A stretch of DNA of 64,000 nucleotides from Verrucomicrobiia bacterium (GTDB lineage Bacteria > Verrucomicrobiota > Verrucomicrobiia > Limisphaerales > UBA11358), in the NCBI GenBank assembly GCA_031290985.1, contig JARLJW010000026.1, forward strand, positions 1 to 64,000. The letters run 5' to 3'. Positions 39,555 through 49,175 of the stretch are shown here, in pieces; position 1 is the first letter of the stretch; each line of letters starts with the position of its first letter. A program made the translations under genes and the position numbers. Under the pieces are notes generated by a model that made no database searches, had not been told where the DNA came from, and saw nothing but the letters and a program-made list of their open reading frames with translations.

Positions 39555-40373
39555 ATGATTTCTGTCATCATTCTCACCAAAAACGAGGAAAACGACCTGC
39601 CGCGGTGCCTGGATGCGCTGCGCTGGTGCGATGATGTGCACGTGGTTGATTCCGGCAGCACGGATACAACGGTGAACATCGCCCGGAAATCCGGGGCCAA
39701 GGTCCACGAAAATCCTTTTTCATCCTTTGGCGTCCAGCGCAACTGGTCTTTGGATCATTGTGCCCCCAAGCATCCGTGGATTCTTTTTTTGGATGCCGAC
39801 GAGGTGGCCAATGAGGAATTTGTGCAGGCCATGACCAAGGCGGTGCGGGAGGCGGCTGATTCCACGGCGGGATTTTATTGCTGCTGGAAATTTATTTTTG
39901 CAGATCGCTGGCTGAAGCGTTGTGATTCATTTCCGAAATGGCAATTCCGGCTCATGCGCCAAGGTCGCGCGCGATTTGCGGATTTCGGTCACGGCCAGAA
40001 GGAGGCGGACGTGAAGGGCGATATCAAGTATCTCCAGACGCCTTATGATCACCATGCCTTGAGCAAAGGGTTCGGCCCGTGGCTGGACCGGCATAACCGT
40101 TACGCCACCCAGGAAGCGGCCGTGCGCTTAAACACGGCGATCGCCTGGCGCGAGGTCTTTTCTCCGCACGGCTCCAAACGCAACAAGGCCTTGAAGCCGC
40201 TCGTCAGCCGCGTGCCGGGTTGGCCGTTGATCCGGTTTGGCATCACTTATTTTCTTTGCCTCGGCTTTTTGGAAGGGCGGCCGGGTTTCATCTATTGCGC
40301 CAACCTGGCCTACTATGAATTTTTGATCCGCATCAAGATGCGTGAATTGAAAGCAAAACGTCTTCTCAAATGA
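39555..40373 (+). CDS. Glycosyltransferase family 2 (WaaE/KdtX-like)
   Basis: 'ISVIILTKNEENDLPRCLDALRWCDDVHVVDSGSTDTTVNIARKSGAKVHENPF'. Confidence 0.92.
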   Translation: MISVIILTKNEENDLPRCLDALRWCDDVHVVDSGSTDTTVNIARKSGAKVHENPFSSFGVQRNWSLDHCAPKHPWILFLDADEVANEEFVQAMTKAVREAADSTAGFYCCWKFIFADRWLKRCDSFPKWQFRLMRQGRARFADFGHGQKEADVKGDIKYLQTPYDHHALSKGFGPWLDRHNRYATQEAAVRLNTAIAWREVFSPHGSKRNKALKPLVSRVPGWPLIRFGITYFLCLGFLEGRPGFIYCANLAYYEFLIRIKMRELKAKRLLK

Positions 40374-41332
40374 GCACCTGCTTGATTTTGGGCGGCGGCG
40401 GATATATCGGCCACAACTGGGCGAAGCGGCTCGCCGCCCGCAAACGCTTCGCGCGGATTGTGCTGGCCGATGTGCGTCCGCCATCGGGGTCGTTGGACGA
40501 CATCTGCGAGTTTGTGAAATGTGATGTCCGGCAGCCGCTTTCATTTGACGGGCTGAAGCCGGAATGGCTGTTCAATTTCGCCGCCGTACATCGTGAGCCG
40601 GGGCATGAGCGGGAGGAGTATTTTGACACGAACATCGCAGGCGCGAACCATGCCTGCACCTTCGCCGAGCAGTCCGGTTGCCGAAACATACTGTTCACCA
40701 GCAGCATCGCGGTGTACGGGGCGCTCAAACAACCGACTTCCGAAGCTTCCCCGCTTTATCCGTACAGTCCGTACGGCATCAGCAAATTGTGCGCGGAATT
40801 GATCTTTAAAGGCTGGCAGCGCAGCGGTGCCGGCCGGCGGTTGCATATCTGCCGTCCCGGCGTGATCTACGGCCCCGGCGATCCTGGAAATATTTTGCGG
40901 ATGATCCGCGCCGTCCGCAAAGGCTACTTTATTTTTCCCGGCAGCCGCCATTTGCGCAAAAGCTACGGCTACATCGAAGGGCTGCTGGACAGTTTTGAAT
41001 TCGTCATGGCCCAGGAAGAGAAGCAACTGACCTACAACTACGTCGAGCGGGAGACGGAAACCCTGGGAACCCTGGTGCAACTGGTCCAAGCGCATCTCGG
41101 AAAAAGAACCCCGACGTTGACCGCCCCGTTGCCGGTCCTCACCGCCGCCGCCGCGTTGACGCAACTACTGACGGGTGGGCGCAGTCCGATCCATCCAGTC
41201 CGGGTGCGCAAGACGGCGTCATCCACGCATGTCGTGCCCGAGGCGCTGCTGAAGCTGGGATTTGAGTTCCGCTACGATTTTGCGGCTTCACTGAAAGACT
41301 GGGCGAAAAAATCGCCGGAAGATTTTCGCTAA
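40370..41332 (+). CDS. NAD-dependent epimerase/dehydratase
   Basis: 'CLILGGGGYIGHNWAKRLAAR...SSIAVYGALKQPTSEASPLYPYSPYGISKLCAELI'. Confidence 0.9.
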   Translation: MSTCLILGGGGYIGHNWAKRLAARKRFARIVLADVRPPSGSLDDICEFVKCDVRQPLSFDGLKPEWLFNFAAVHREPGHEREEYFDTNIAGANHACTFAEQSGCRNILFTSSIAVYGALKQPTSEASPLYPYSPYGISKLCAELIFKGWQRSGAGRRLHICRPGVIYGPGDPGNILRMIRAVRKGYFIFPGSRHLRKSYGYIEGLLDSFEFVMAQEEKQLTYNYVERETETLGTLVQLVQAHLGKRTPTLTAPLPVLTAAAALTQLLTGGRSPIHPVRVRKTASSTHVVPEALLKLGFEFRYDFAASLKDWAKKSPEDFR

Positions 41333-41429
41333 ACAGACCAGCGCCTCTCACTTTACCCCTGGTGATTCGTGGATAGCAGGAATGCGCGTAGCGCAAGCCC
41401 GGTCGACGGTGCGCGCAGTTACAAAGTCC

Positions 41430-44400
41430 TTAGTGGCCGATGATTCTAAAGCCGCTGACCGGCGGTGGTTTTACTGCGGCGAGCCCGTTCGCGTAGAGCG
41501 TGCCAATTTCACCACCCGACAAGGCGCGGTTATACACCCGTACTTCTTTCTGGCTGCCGTAGAATTGGGCACCGATGGGATAACCGGCGCGCAATTGGGC
41601 GCCGACGCTCAAGGGGACATCGCTGCCGGAATACACCTTCGTAAAATTCCCACCCTGGTTGTCCGCAGTGTCAACCGGAACCCCATCCAAGTAGAGCTTG
41701 ACGGAACCGGAGGTGGTTCCGCCGTTCCAAGTGGCCGCCACAAAATGCCAGCCGCCCGATAAATTGGCGGGCGTGGTGCGTCCAATGTAGTCCGTATCCC
41801 GGTTCTGGATGATCCGCGCATTCAACGTGCCGGCCCAAGTGTAGAACTGCAAATAGGCGGCGCTCACGGTGTTTGCATAATTGCCATAACCGGCGGCCAG
41901 GGTGTAATTCACGGCCGGGTTGGTCATGTTGATCCAGGTGGCAACGGTCAGGGCTGTCTGCGGCCATTGTTGCGGTGCGCTGTAGCCCAAGGTGGGAATC
42001 GCGCCGTTCCAAACCACGGCGGAGGCGTTGAATCTTGGAGAGCCGACCAAAGTGAGATTGTTGCCACTCACCAGATCATTGCCGTTGGCGGCCAGCGGAT
42101 AATAAACCACCAGCCCGTTGGTGATATCGCCGGAGACGGGATTAAACACAATCGGGGCATTGGTGATGATCTCGACCAACTCACCCGAGGTGCTGCCGGC
42201 AAAAGCGCCGTTCCCGCTGTAGACCGCCGTGATAGCATGAGGCGAACCGCCGGCTGAAAGCGTAGTGGTGCTCAATATGGCCACGCCCGAACTGTTTAAC
42301 GTGGCTGTGCCCAGGCTGCTGCTTCCGTCAAAAAAGGCGACGGTTCCCGTGGGCGGGCCGTTGCTCCCGGCAACGGTCGCGGTAAAAATTATTGCGCTGC
42401 CAGCCAGCGCCGGGTTTTGGGAAGCAATCACCGTCGTTGCGGTGGCGATGGGCGGCGGATTCGTTGAAGACACTGACGGGTTCGCATAAGTCACCGCCGC
42501 ATTATCAAAGAAGATGGACTGGACCAGCGCCCCGCCACCGCCCGTGGCATCGGCTTGCAAGGTGACATCGCCTTTGAACATGAATTGAAAGATGTGCTGG
42601 AGACCGTGGGCTTCGTTGATGGCATATTTAACCGAGGTGCCATTGGTGGAAATAAGCGACAATGTAAAATTCCGCGGATTGTCGAACTGGGCCGGGCTGA
42701 CGATGGTCAGGTAATGATAATTCGTGTCACCAGTTCCAAATAACAAGGTGGCGACCGGGTTGGCGACCATGCCGTTGGGCATGGTCGTATTGCCATCCAA
42801 CCGGTAATAGCGCCCCAGATAGGCCAGGTCTATCCAGCCGTAGCCGTAATTGTAAATAAAGGGCGGAAGGATGTTCAGGATGCTGGTGGCCGGGCCTTGC
42901 GGTTCATAGAGCGCATAGCCCTTGGTGCCGACGGTGGTGTTCTGGAGATTGCCGTAGCCGTAATTGTCCAGATCGCGGAGGTCGAGGAGACCGGTCAGAT
43001 GCCCGGCGCCGACGAAGCTAGGCAGACCGGCGGCAGCAGCGGTGGAACTGACTTCGATGATCGGGGTGAACGTGCCGCCTTCAGACAGGGAGCCGGCGAG
43101 CACCACGCTCTGGCTGGTGTCAAAGGGGTTGACCCGGACCTGCTCGGACGGGATGCCTTCCGTGCCGGAGCTGATGGCGGTAACGGCAAAGTAGTAGGTC
43201 TGGCCATTGGTCAGGCCGCTGACTACGTAGTTTGTCCCGGAGGTGGTGCCGGCGAGCGCTTGGTACGGTCCGCCATTGAGGGTGGAATAGCGGAGATTAT
43301 AGGAAGTCGCACCGGGAACGGGCCGCCAGGATAATTCCCCGGATTGATTGCCGTTCTTGACCGTGATGCCGGTGGGAAAACTGCCGGACGGGGCGGTCAG
43401 GGTGATCGTACTGCCCAAGGTGCCGGTGCCGGACTGTTCGCGGATATTGCGCGTGTTGACGAGATGCCAGCGTTGCGGGCCATGGTCACTTTCATCATTC
43501 ACCCACAGGTAATAGTCGCCGTTGGTGGTCAGCACCAAGTTAGGACAATGGGCGTTGCCGGCAAAACCCGGGATGGCCCCCTCGTAGATGGGATGGCCAT
43601 TGAGGGCTTCGCCAAACTGGCCGACGAATAATCCGTCGTCATAATAGTGCATGTTTTGGGCCGCCTCGCCGTTGCCGCGAAAAAATTCACCATGGAAACC
43701 AAACACGACGTTCCGGCCCACCGCCTGAACCGTATTGCCGGCATAAGGCATTCCATTCCCGAGTTCATAGTTGCCCAGGCCGTTCAAATAAGTGGCGGAA
43801 GGACTCGCTTTCCAAAGCCAGGAACTGCCACCCACCCTTATCCCGCCCAGATGCCAGCCGCTGTTCTGCGATTGATCAAACGAGATCAAAACGTTGTTCG
43901 TGCTGATGGTGGCGCGGACATTGCCAAAGCTGCAGCAGCGCGGCACCGGGTCACTGCTGCCTTCAGAGGCGGAGGCGATCAAGGTTTGCGGGTTCCAGAC
44001 CGGATTATTGGCGGCGTCAAAACCGCTTAAAGTCATCTGATACCATTTGGCGGCACCGATGGAAGTCACCCGGGCCGATCCGTCAGGACCGAGCGAGATC
44101 CAGCCGCCATTTTTGAACGGGAAAATTCCCGTCAGGCGCAGGCCGCTGGCGGTCAGTTCACAAAGTTCCTGCACGGTTCCGCCCTGGCAATTGTTATCAA
44201 TCAAGGCGTAGGTGCGGCCATTCGTGAAGGTGGTGACCTCACGCAGCCCTTCGTTCCAGGAGATGTGGCAGGAATCCACATTCGCCTTCCAGTTGTTCAC
44301 CAGCGTCCATGCCTGCGGCAGCGGCTTGGTATAATCCACGCTAAATTCCAAGAACTGGTTGAAGACGCGCGCAGGATTGTTCTGGTCCACGCAAGTCATG

Positions 44401-45704
44401 TAAGAATGCGGCTGGGTCATGATCTGTTCGAGATAATTGCGCGCAGCCGAGAAATGCAGGGTGCGATGATTCCCGCCATCGCCCACCCAGAACGATCCGT
44501 CGGGCCCGAAGCACAGGAAAGTGCCGTCGTTCTCGCCGTCGTAGAACCAAAATTTGTTGGTCGTGACCGCCGGGCCGTTGGACTGATAGCCGCCGGCGAG
44601 TCCGTAAGTCCACACCGGCGCGCCGGCGCTGTTAAACGCCTTCAACTGCTGGCTGGCGCCGCCATCCGCAACGAGGATGACATTGGGATCGTTGGGGTTG
44701 ACGGCCACGGCCAGAGGTTTGCTCAGATTTGAAATGGTCCAGGCGGCTGCCGGGCTGGAAGCGACGTTGGTAAAACAAATGACATTGTTGCCGGAAATCA
44801 CCGACAGGCTGCCATCGGGGGAAAAGCTCAGCCGGCCGGGTGCATTCACGCTGAAGTTTCTCACGGCGGCCCCCGACAACTTGTCCAACAAATAAACCCG
44901 GTTGTCCGGGCTGACCGCGATGGCGAGCAGGTTTCCATTTTGCTGCACCGACAGCCCGCTCAAGCCGGGTTGTGTGCCCACATAAACCCCGTTGGGGTAG
45001 GTAGTATTGACGTTGGCACCGTTGACAATTGGAACTCCTTGCGTGAAGGCAGCCGGGCTGTTATCGCCCACCTTGCTGGCCACCACGAAGCCGGGATAAT
45101 TATTGTTCGTGGTGGCGTTGGGATTGGTGGCGGCACTGCACGCGAAATAAACCCGGGTGCCATCCGTGGTGATCCAGCTCCAATTCCGGTCATAGATATT
45201 GGAAGGTTGCCCATCCGCCCCCCACTTCATCTTGACGTGCTGCGGATCGGTGGTGGAAAAATTGCAAAAATCATATTTGCCTTCGTTATAACCGGATACG
45301 TAATAGCCATTCGCGCCCGTTATCGCCATGTCGCGCATGGGGAGAAACCCGGTGTGAACCGTGGGGCCGGCCAGTTCTGCGGAAGTGTTGCCCATGGGCC
45401 CATCCCAGACATATTCCATGTTATGCTGGAGCAGTTTGATCTGGTAGGCGCCTGCCGCCGCCGCGTTGCCATTGTCATCCAAACCGTCCCAGACCGCCGA
45501 ATTGGTTCCAGCCTGATAACGCACCTTGCTCCAAAGTGTACGAATCAACGTGCCATCCGGCGTAAAAACACCCGCGCTGGTTTTGCACGGCTCATCCAGC
45601 ACGAAGGAAAATGTGGAACTGGCACCCTGTACGCAGCAAACTGTCCACAACCAGCACGCGAACAGGATCGCCCGGGGCAAAAACAAAATTCTGGGCAGCC
45701 TCAT
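41430..45704 (-). CDS. Large secreted multidomain protein (FlgD-Ig-like, NHL/WD-like, FnIII, Ig-like repeat, C-terminal LamG)
   Basis: Signal peptide; FnIII 'GELSWRPVPGATSYNLRYSTLNGGPY...GLTNGQTYYFAVTAIS'; Ig 'PPTGTVAFFDGSSSLGTATLNSSGVAILSTTTL'; LamG 'NGLVVYYPLAANGNDL...WHFVAATWNGGTTSGSVKLYLDG'. Confidence 0.8.
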   Translation of the reverse strand: MRLPRILFLPRAILFACWLWTVCCVQGASSTFSFVLDEPCKTSAGVFTPDGTLIRTLWSKVRYQAGTNSAVWDGLDDNGNAAAAGAYQIKLLQHNMEYVWDGPMGNTSAELAGPTVHTGFLPMRDMAITGANGYYVSGYNEGKYDFCNFSTTDPQHVKMKWGADGQPSNIYDRNWSWITTDGTRVYFACSAATNPNATTNNNYPGFVVASKVGDNSPAAFTQGVPIVNGANVNTTYPNGVYVGTQPGLSGLSVQQNGNLLAIAVSPDNRVYLLDKLSGAAVRNFSVNAPGRLSFSPDGSLSVISGNNVICFTNVASSPAAAWTISNLSKPLAVAVNPNDPNVILVADGGASQQLKAFNSAGAPVWTYGLAGGYQSNGPAVTTNKFWFYDGENDGTFLCFGPDGSFWVGDGGNHRTLHFSAARNYLEQIMTQPHSYMTCVDQNNPARVFNQFLEFSVDYTKPLPQAWTLVNNWKANVDSCHISWNEGLREVTTFTNGRTYALIDNNCQGGTVQELCELTASGLRLTGIFPFKNGGWISLGPDGSARVTSIGAAKWYQMTLSGFDAANNPVWNPQTLIASASEGSSDPVPRCCSFGNVRATISTNNVLISFDQSQNSGWHLGGIRVGGSSWLWKASPSATYLNGLGNYELGNGMPYAGNTVQAVGRNVVFGFHGEFFRGNGEAAQNMHYYDDGLFVGQFGEALNGHPIYEGAIPGFAGNAHCPNLVLTTNGDYYLWVNDESDHGPQRWHLVNTRNIREQSGTGTLGSTITLTAPSGSFPTGITVKNGNQSGELSWRPVPGATSYNLRYSTLNGGPYQALAGTTSGTNYVVSGLTNGQTYYFAVTAISSGTEGIPSEQVRVNPFDTSQSVVLAGSLSEGGTFTPIIEVSSTAAAAGLPSFVGAGHLTGLLDLRDLDNYGYGNLQNTTVGTKGYALYEPQGPATSILNILPPFIYNYGYGWIDLAYLGRYYRLDGNTTMPNGMVANPVATLLFGTGDTNYHYLTIVSPAQFDNPRNFTLSLISTNGTSVKYAINEAHGLQHIFQFMFKGDVTLQADATGGGGALVQSIFFDNAAVTYANPSVSSTNPPPIATATTVIASQNPALAGSAIIFTATVAGSNGPPTGTVAFFDGSSSLGTATLNSSGVAILSTTTLSAGGSPHAITAVYSGNGAFAGSTSGELVEIITNAPIVFNPVSGDITNGLVVYYPLAANGNDLVSGNNLTLVGSPRFNASAVVWNGAIPTLGYSAPQQWPQTALTVATWINMTNPAVNYTLAAGYGNYANTVSAAYLQFYTWAGTLNARIIQNRDTDYIGRTTPANLSGGWHFVAATWNGGTTSGSVKLYLDGVPVDTADNQGGNFTKVYSGSDVPLSVGAQLRAGYPIGAQFYGSQKEVRVYNRALSGGEIGTLYANGLAAVKPPPVSGFRIIGH

Positions 45705-46056
45705 ATATTGTCATGTCGCTCGTTTTGTCCACCATGGCAATGTTCTGACAGCCATTTTTTACTTCAAAATTGCGCTGACGCCGCCTCCTCATTTTTCCAA
45801 AGCCGGATTTAACGTGAAATACGAAGAGAAACGCTGAGCCCGGGATATGATTCCATATAACCCGGAACCTCACACGCAACCGTCAACCTACATTGAGCAA
45901 TAAGCAAGCATAATCCATACCGCATGAGAACTGGCGTCAGCGAGCGAGGTTCAAAAGCAAAAGGATTTCGGTTTGAGGCTGGACACTGCAAATGGAGTGG
46001 CGTTGCATTCTGCGGGTGGTATCTATTCGGCCATCAAACGGACACATTGTGACTCG

Positions 46057-46833
46057 TCACGCCTCCGTTCGGCGCGACCGAAAAACGGTGTCCACGACGT
46101 TGCGGAGATATTGCTCGTCCGTGATGTTCTCCACGGCGTCCGGCGGGAACTCCACGATGGAACGGAAATATTGCCCCAGCCGGGTGAAGAGTTCGGCCCG
46201 GGCGCGCGGCTCAAATTCATCGCGGCGCAAGATCGCCTGCAACGCCAGGCTGGCTTCAACGGGCGTGATCTTCTGGCGCAGGCGCGCCTCCAGATGCGGA
46301 TGGCTGCGCAACGAATTGAATTTTCCGGCGAGCATCTGTTCAAGGTCCGGCTGGTCGATCTGCGGCGTCCGGATGACGATGGTGTTCGCCGCGAGGTCGC
46401 CCAGCCGCTGGGTGCGGGCGTTCAACAACGTGGCCACGCCGCCGACGAGGTAAAAGGCCGGCAGCATGTCCACGAAGCGCAGGAGGTTGCGGATGACGAT
46501 CTGGCTGAATTGCAGGCGCATTCCGCGGGCATCCACCACGCGCAGGCGCAGGAATCGTTTGCCGACGGTCTGGCCGCGCCAGAGCCATTCGCAAAAAAAT
46601 CCGTAGCCGATCTGGACGGCAAAAAAAACAAGAATGGTCACGGCCTGCGACAAATCAAGGTTGAAGATGGCGAGCAAGTTCACCACGGCACCCAGGACGG
46701 ACGTGGCGACCATGATGCAGACAAAATCCACCCCCCACGCCAGAAAACGCGTAACGGGACTGGCCAGTTGCAGCGCAAACACAACGCCCTCGGGCGTGCG
46801 TATGGCCAGGGTGCTGGTGCGGGTGGCGGTCAT
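46057..46833 (-). CDS. RDD-family membrane protein
   Basis: 'FALQLASPVTRFLAWGVDFVCIMVATSVLGAVVN...GQTVGKRFLRLRVVDARG'. Confidence 0.88.
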   Translation of the reverse strand: MTATRTSTLAIRTPEGVVFALQLASPVTRFLAWGVDFVCIMVATSVLGAVVNLLAIFNLDLSQAVTILVFFAVQIGYGFFCEWLWRGQTVGKRFLRLRVVDARGMRLQFSQIVIRNLLRFVDMLPAFYLVGGVATLLNARTQRLGDLAANTIVIRTPQIDQPDLEQMLAGKFNSLRSHPHLEARLRQKITPVEASLALQAILRRDEFEPRARAELFTRLGQYFRSIVEFPPDAVENITDEQYLRNVVDTVFRSRRTEA

Positions 46834-47831
46834 CCGGTCAGTTTGGTTCTGCTCCCGGACTTCCACAGGAACAAGATGAGCACGGTCAATTCAACCAGGC
46901 CAAATACAATCTTCACCATGTAAGGAATGACTGGTTCGTGATACTGCGAAAAAAATGATTCCACCAGCCCGGCCCAGATGAGCATCACGCCGACCCCGCC
47001 GATGAGGGTGACGAGGTCGGTGGAGATTTCGCGCAACCGCTCACCCAGATTTTTCCGGGTGCCACGACCGATGAGCGCGCGACCGAGCAGCAAGCCCGCC
47101 TGGCCGGCGATCAGGATGGCGGGAATTTCAAAGGACCCGTGCGGCAGCAGCCAGCCGGCGAGGAACTTCCCCTGCCCGTCCGCGATGTAGTCCACGGAAA
47201 TCGCACCGAGACTGACGCCGTTGTAAAAGAGCATGATGATGGTGCCGACGCCCCACGTCATGCCGAGCGCCATCGTGAAAATGGAGACCTTGGTGTTGTG
47301 GGTCATCAGATATGTCGAGAAGGTTGCCTTCTCGCCGGCGAACCGGTCGTGTTTCGCCTTCTCCTCCTGCGCCACGCGTTCGCTGGGTTTCATGCGGTCA
47401 TGACCGAACGGCATCGTGACGTGCCGGGACTCCGGGTCGAGCAGCGTGGCCATGCCGCCAAAGAGGCAGCCCGCCAGGGTGATGACGACGGTGAGCCAGA
47501 ACACATTGATGTGCCGCCGGAAGGTCTGCGGGAAAATCACGGTGAACCAGCGCAATGGCTGGAAGCGGTGGGACTTCTCGCGCGTCTCGTGGATCTCGCC
47601 ATAGGCGCGCGCCACCAGCGATTCCAGAAAGCGGCGCGTGTCCGGTTCGTTGGCGAAAGTATTCAATTTCGCGAGGTCCGCGGCGGTGCGTTCGTAGAGG
47701 TAGTGAAAGCGCCGGGTCTGGTCGAGCGGCAGCGGGCGGTGCGGATCGGCCTCGATCTTTTTCAAGATCGTGTCCAGTTCATCCCAGCCGGGCTGCTCGG
47801 CGGCGATGAATTTGGCGAGGTCGATGATCAT
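46830..47831 (-). CDS. Stage II sporulation protein M-like (SpoIIM/DUF95) membrane protein
   Basis: 'KVSIFTMALGMTWGVGTIIMLFYNGVSLGAISVDYIADG...LLPHGSFEIPAILIAGQAGLLLGRAL'. Confidence 0.87.
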   Translation of the reverse strand: MIIDLAKFIAAEQPGWDELDTILKKIEADPHRPLPLDQTRRFHYLYERTAADLAKLNTFANEPDTRRFLESLVARAYGEIHETREKSHRFQPLRWFTVIFPQTFRRHINVFWLTVVITLAGCLFGGMATLLDPESRHVTMPFGHDRMKPSERVAQEEKAKHDRFAGEKATFSTYLMTHNTKVSIFTMALGMTWGVGTIIMLFYNGVSLGAISVDYIADGQGKFLAGWLLPHGSFEIPAILIAGQAGLLLGRALIGRGTRKNLGERLREISTDLVTLIGGVGVMLIWAGLVESFFSQYHEPVIPYMVKIVFGLVELTVLILFLWKSGSRTKLTG

Positions 47832-49171
47832 ACAAGCTGCCTCCGTTTCACGTTGAGATATTGCGTGACGATGTCAGCGCTCAAGCGTTCGTTCTGCACG
47901 AGGGAAAATTGCACGCCGTGCTGTTTTAATTTTTTACCAAGCTCCAGGAGGTTTTGCCACTGGATGTGGCCGCCGAGCTCGCCATACAGGTCGTCCACGC
48001 GCCGGACATCGGCCCCGGTGAACAGCGGGCGGACGCCGGGCGGCTGGATCATGTTGACGAGCATCAAATGCTGACGGCAGACGAGCGAGGCGTTGCGCTC
48101 AAAGCTTTCGGCAAGCAACGGGTCGTCCAAGGCGGTGAGAAACACCAGCAACGCGCGGCGGCGCAGGCGGGTGCGGATGAACGTAAACAACTCGTCGTAG
48201 TCCGGCGTGACCGACTGGGGTTGCAACGTGTACAGCGCATCACGGCAGAGGGAGTAATGCGCCTGGCCATTGCGGGCGCGGACAAATTTATGCACGCGAT
48301 CGCTGAACGTCAGCAGGCCAAAGAGGTCGCCCTGCCGCTCGGCCGCGAGCGCGAGGACCAGCGCAGCGCTGAGAAACCGTTCGAGCGTGCTTTGGCGCAC
48401 GGACGGGTCGGCAGGATCCGCCACCTCCCGCGCGGCAAGCCTGGAAGCGTCAACGATGACATAGATCTCCTGCGTCCGTTCGATCTGAAAGATCTTGGTG
48501 ACCGGGCGGCCGCGCTTGGCGGTGGCCTTCCAGTGGACGTCCTCGTAGCTGTCGCCGGGGATGTATTCACGGAGCTTTTCAAAGTCGCGCCCCTTGCCCA
48601 CCTGCCGTTGGGCGTGGATGCCCAGGGTGCCGCGATTCAAAAACAGGGCGGCGACATTTTTCCGCTCCTTCATGAGGTCGGGATAGACGCGCAATTCGGT
48701 TCGCAGCGGAAACACGGTGCGGGCCGACCAGAAGCCGAGCGGCGAGGCGCCTTCAACGTGGCAGCGGGTCAGCGCGTAGTTGCCGCGGCAACGCGGGGTG
48801 CAAATCCAGTTCACGCGCGAGGTTTTGCCCGCACCGGGAACTTCCACGAGCAGGTCTTCCTGCGGTGATTCGATTTCCCGGGGCAACGGCAGGCCGAAAC
48901 GCAGCAGGCGGCTGGCGGGAGCGGTGTTCGTAAAATGCAGCTCCAGTTCGCCTGGGCGATCCTTGGACAGCCGCACCGTCTCCGCGCATTCGACGTTCAA
49001 ATCATGAACCGACCGGAAGGCGAACGCCGCATCGAACAGCACGGCCACGATGAACGCGCAGATGACCAGCACGGCCACGGACGCGGCGGCGGGTACCACG
49101 CCGGCGACCGTGGCAAACGGCACGACCAGCAAGGTCACCCACCAAATCAACCTGGTACGGGGCGAAAGCAT
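47828..49171 (-). CDS. DUF58 domain protein
   Basis: 'DFEKLREYIPGDSYEDVHWKATAKRGRPVTKIFQIERTQEIYVIVDASR'; start set at MLSPRTRL. Confidence 0.9.
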   Translation of the reverse strand: MLSPRTRLIWWVTLLVVPFATVAGVVPAAASVAVLVICAFIVAVLFDAAFAFRSVHDLNVECAETVRLSKDRPGELELHFTNTAPASRLLRFGLPLPREIESPQEDLLVEVPGAGKTSRVNWICTPRCRGNYALTRCHVEGASPLGFWSARTVFPLRTELRVYPDLMKERKNVAALFLNRGTLGIHAQRQVGKGRDFEKLREYIPGDSYEDVHWKATAKRGRPVTKIFQIERTQEIYVIVDASRLAAREVADPADPSVRQSTLERFLSAALVLALAAERQGDLFGLLTFSDRVHKFVRARNGQAHYSLCRDALYTLQPQSVTPDYDELFTFIRTRLRRRALLVFLTALDDPLLAESFERNASLVCRQHLMLVNMIQPPGVRPLFTGADVRRVDDLYGELGGHIQWQNLLELGKKLKQHGVQFSLVQNERLSADIVTQYLNVKRRQLV

Positions 49172-49175
49172 CGGT

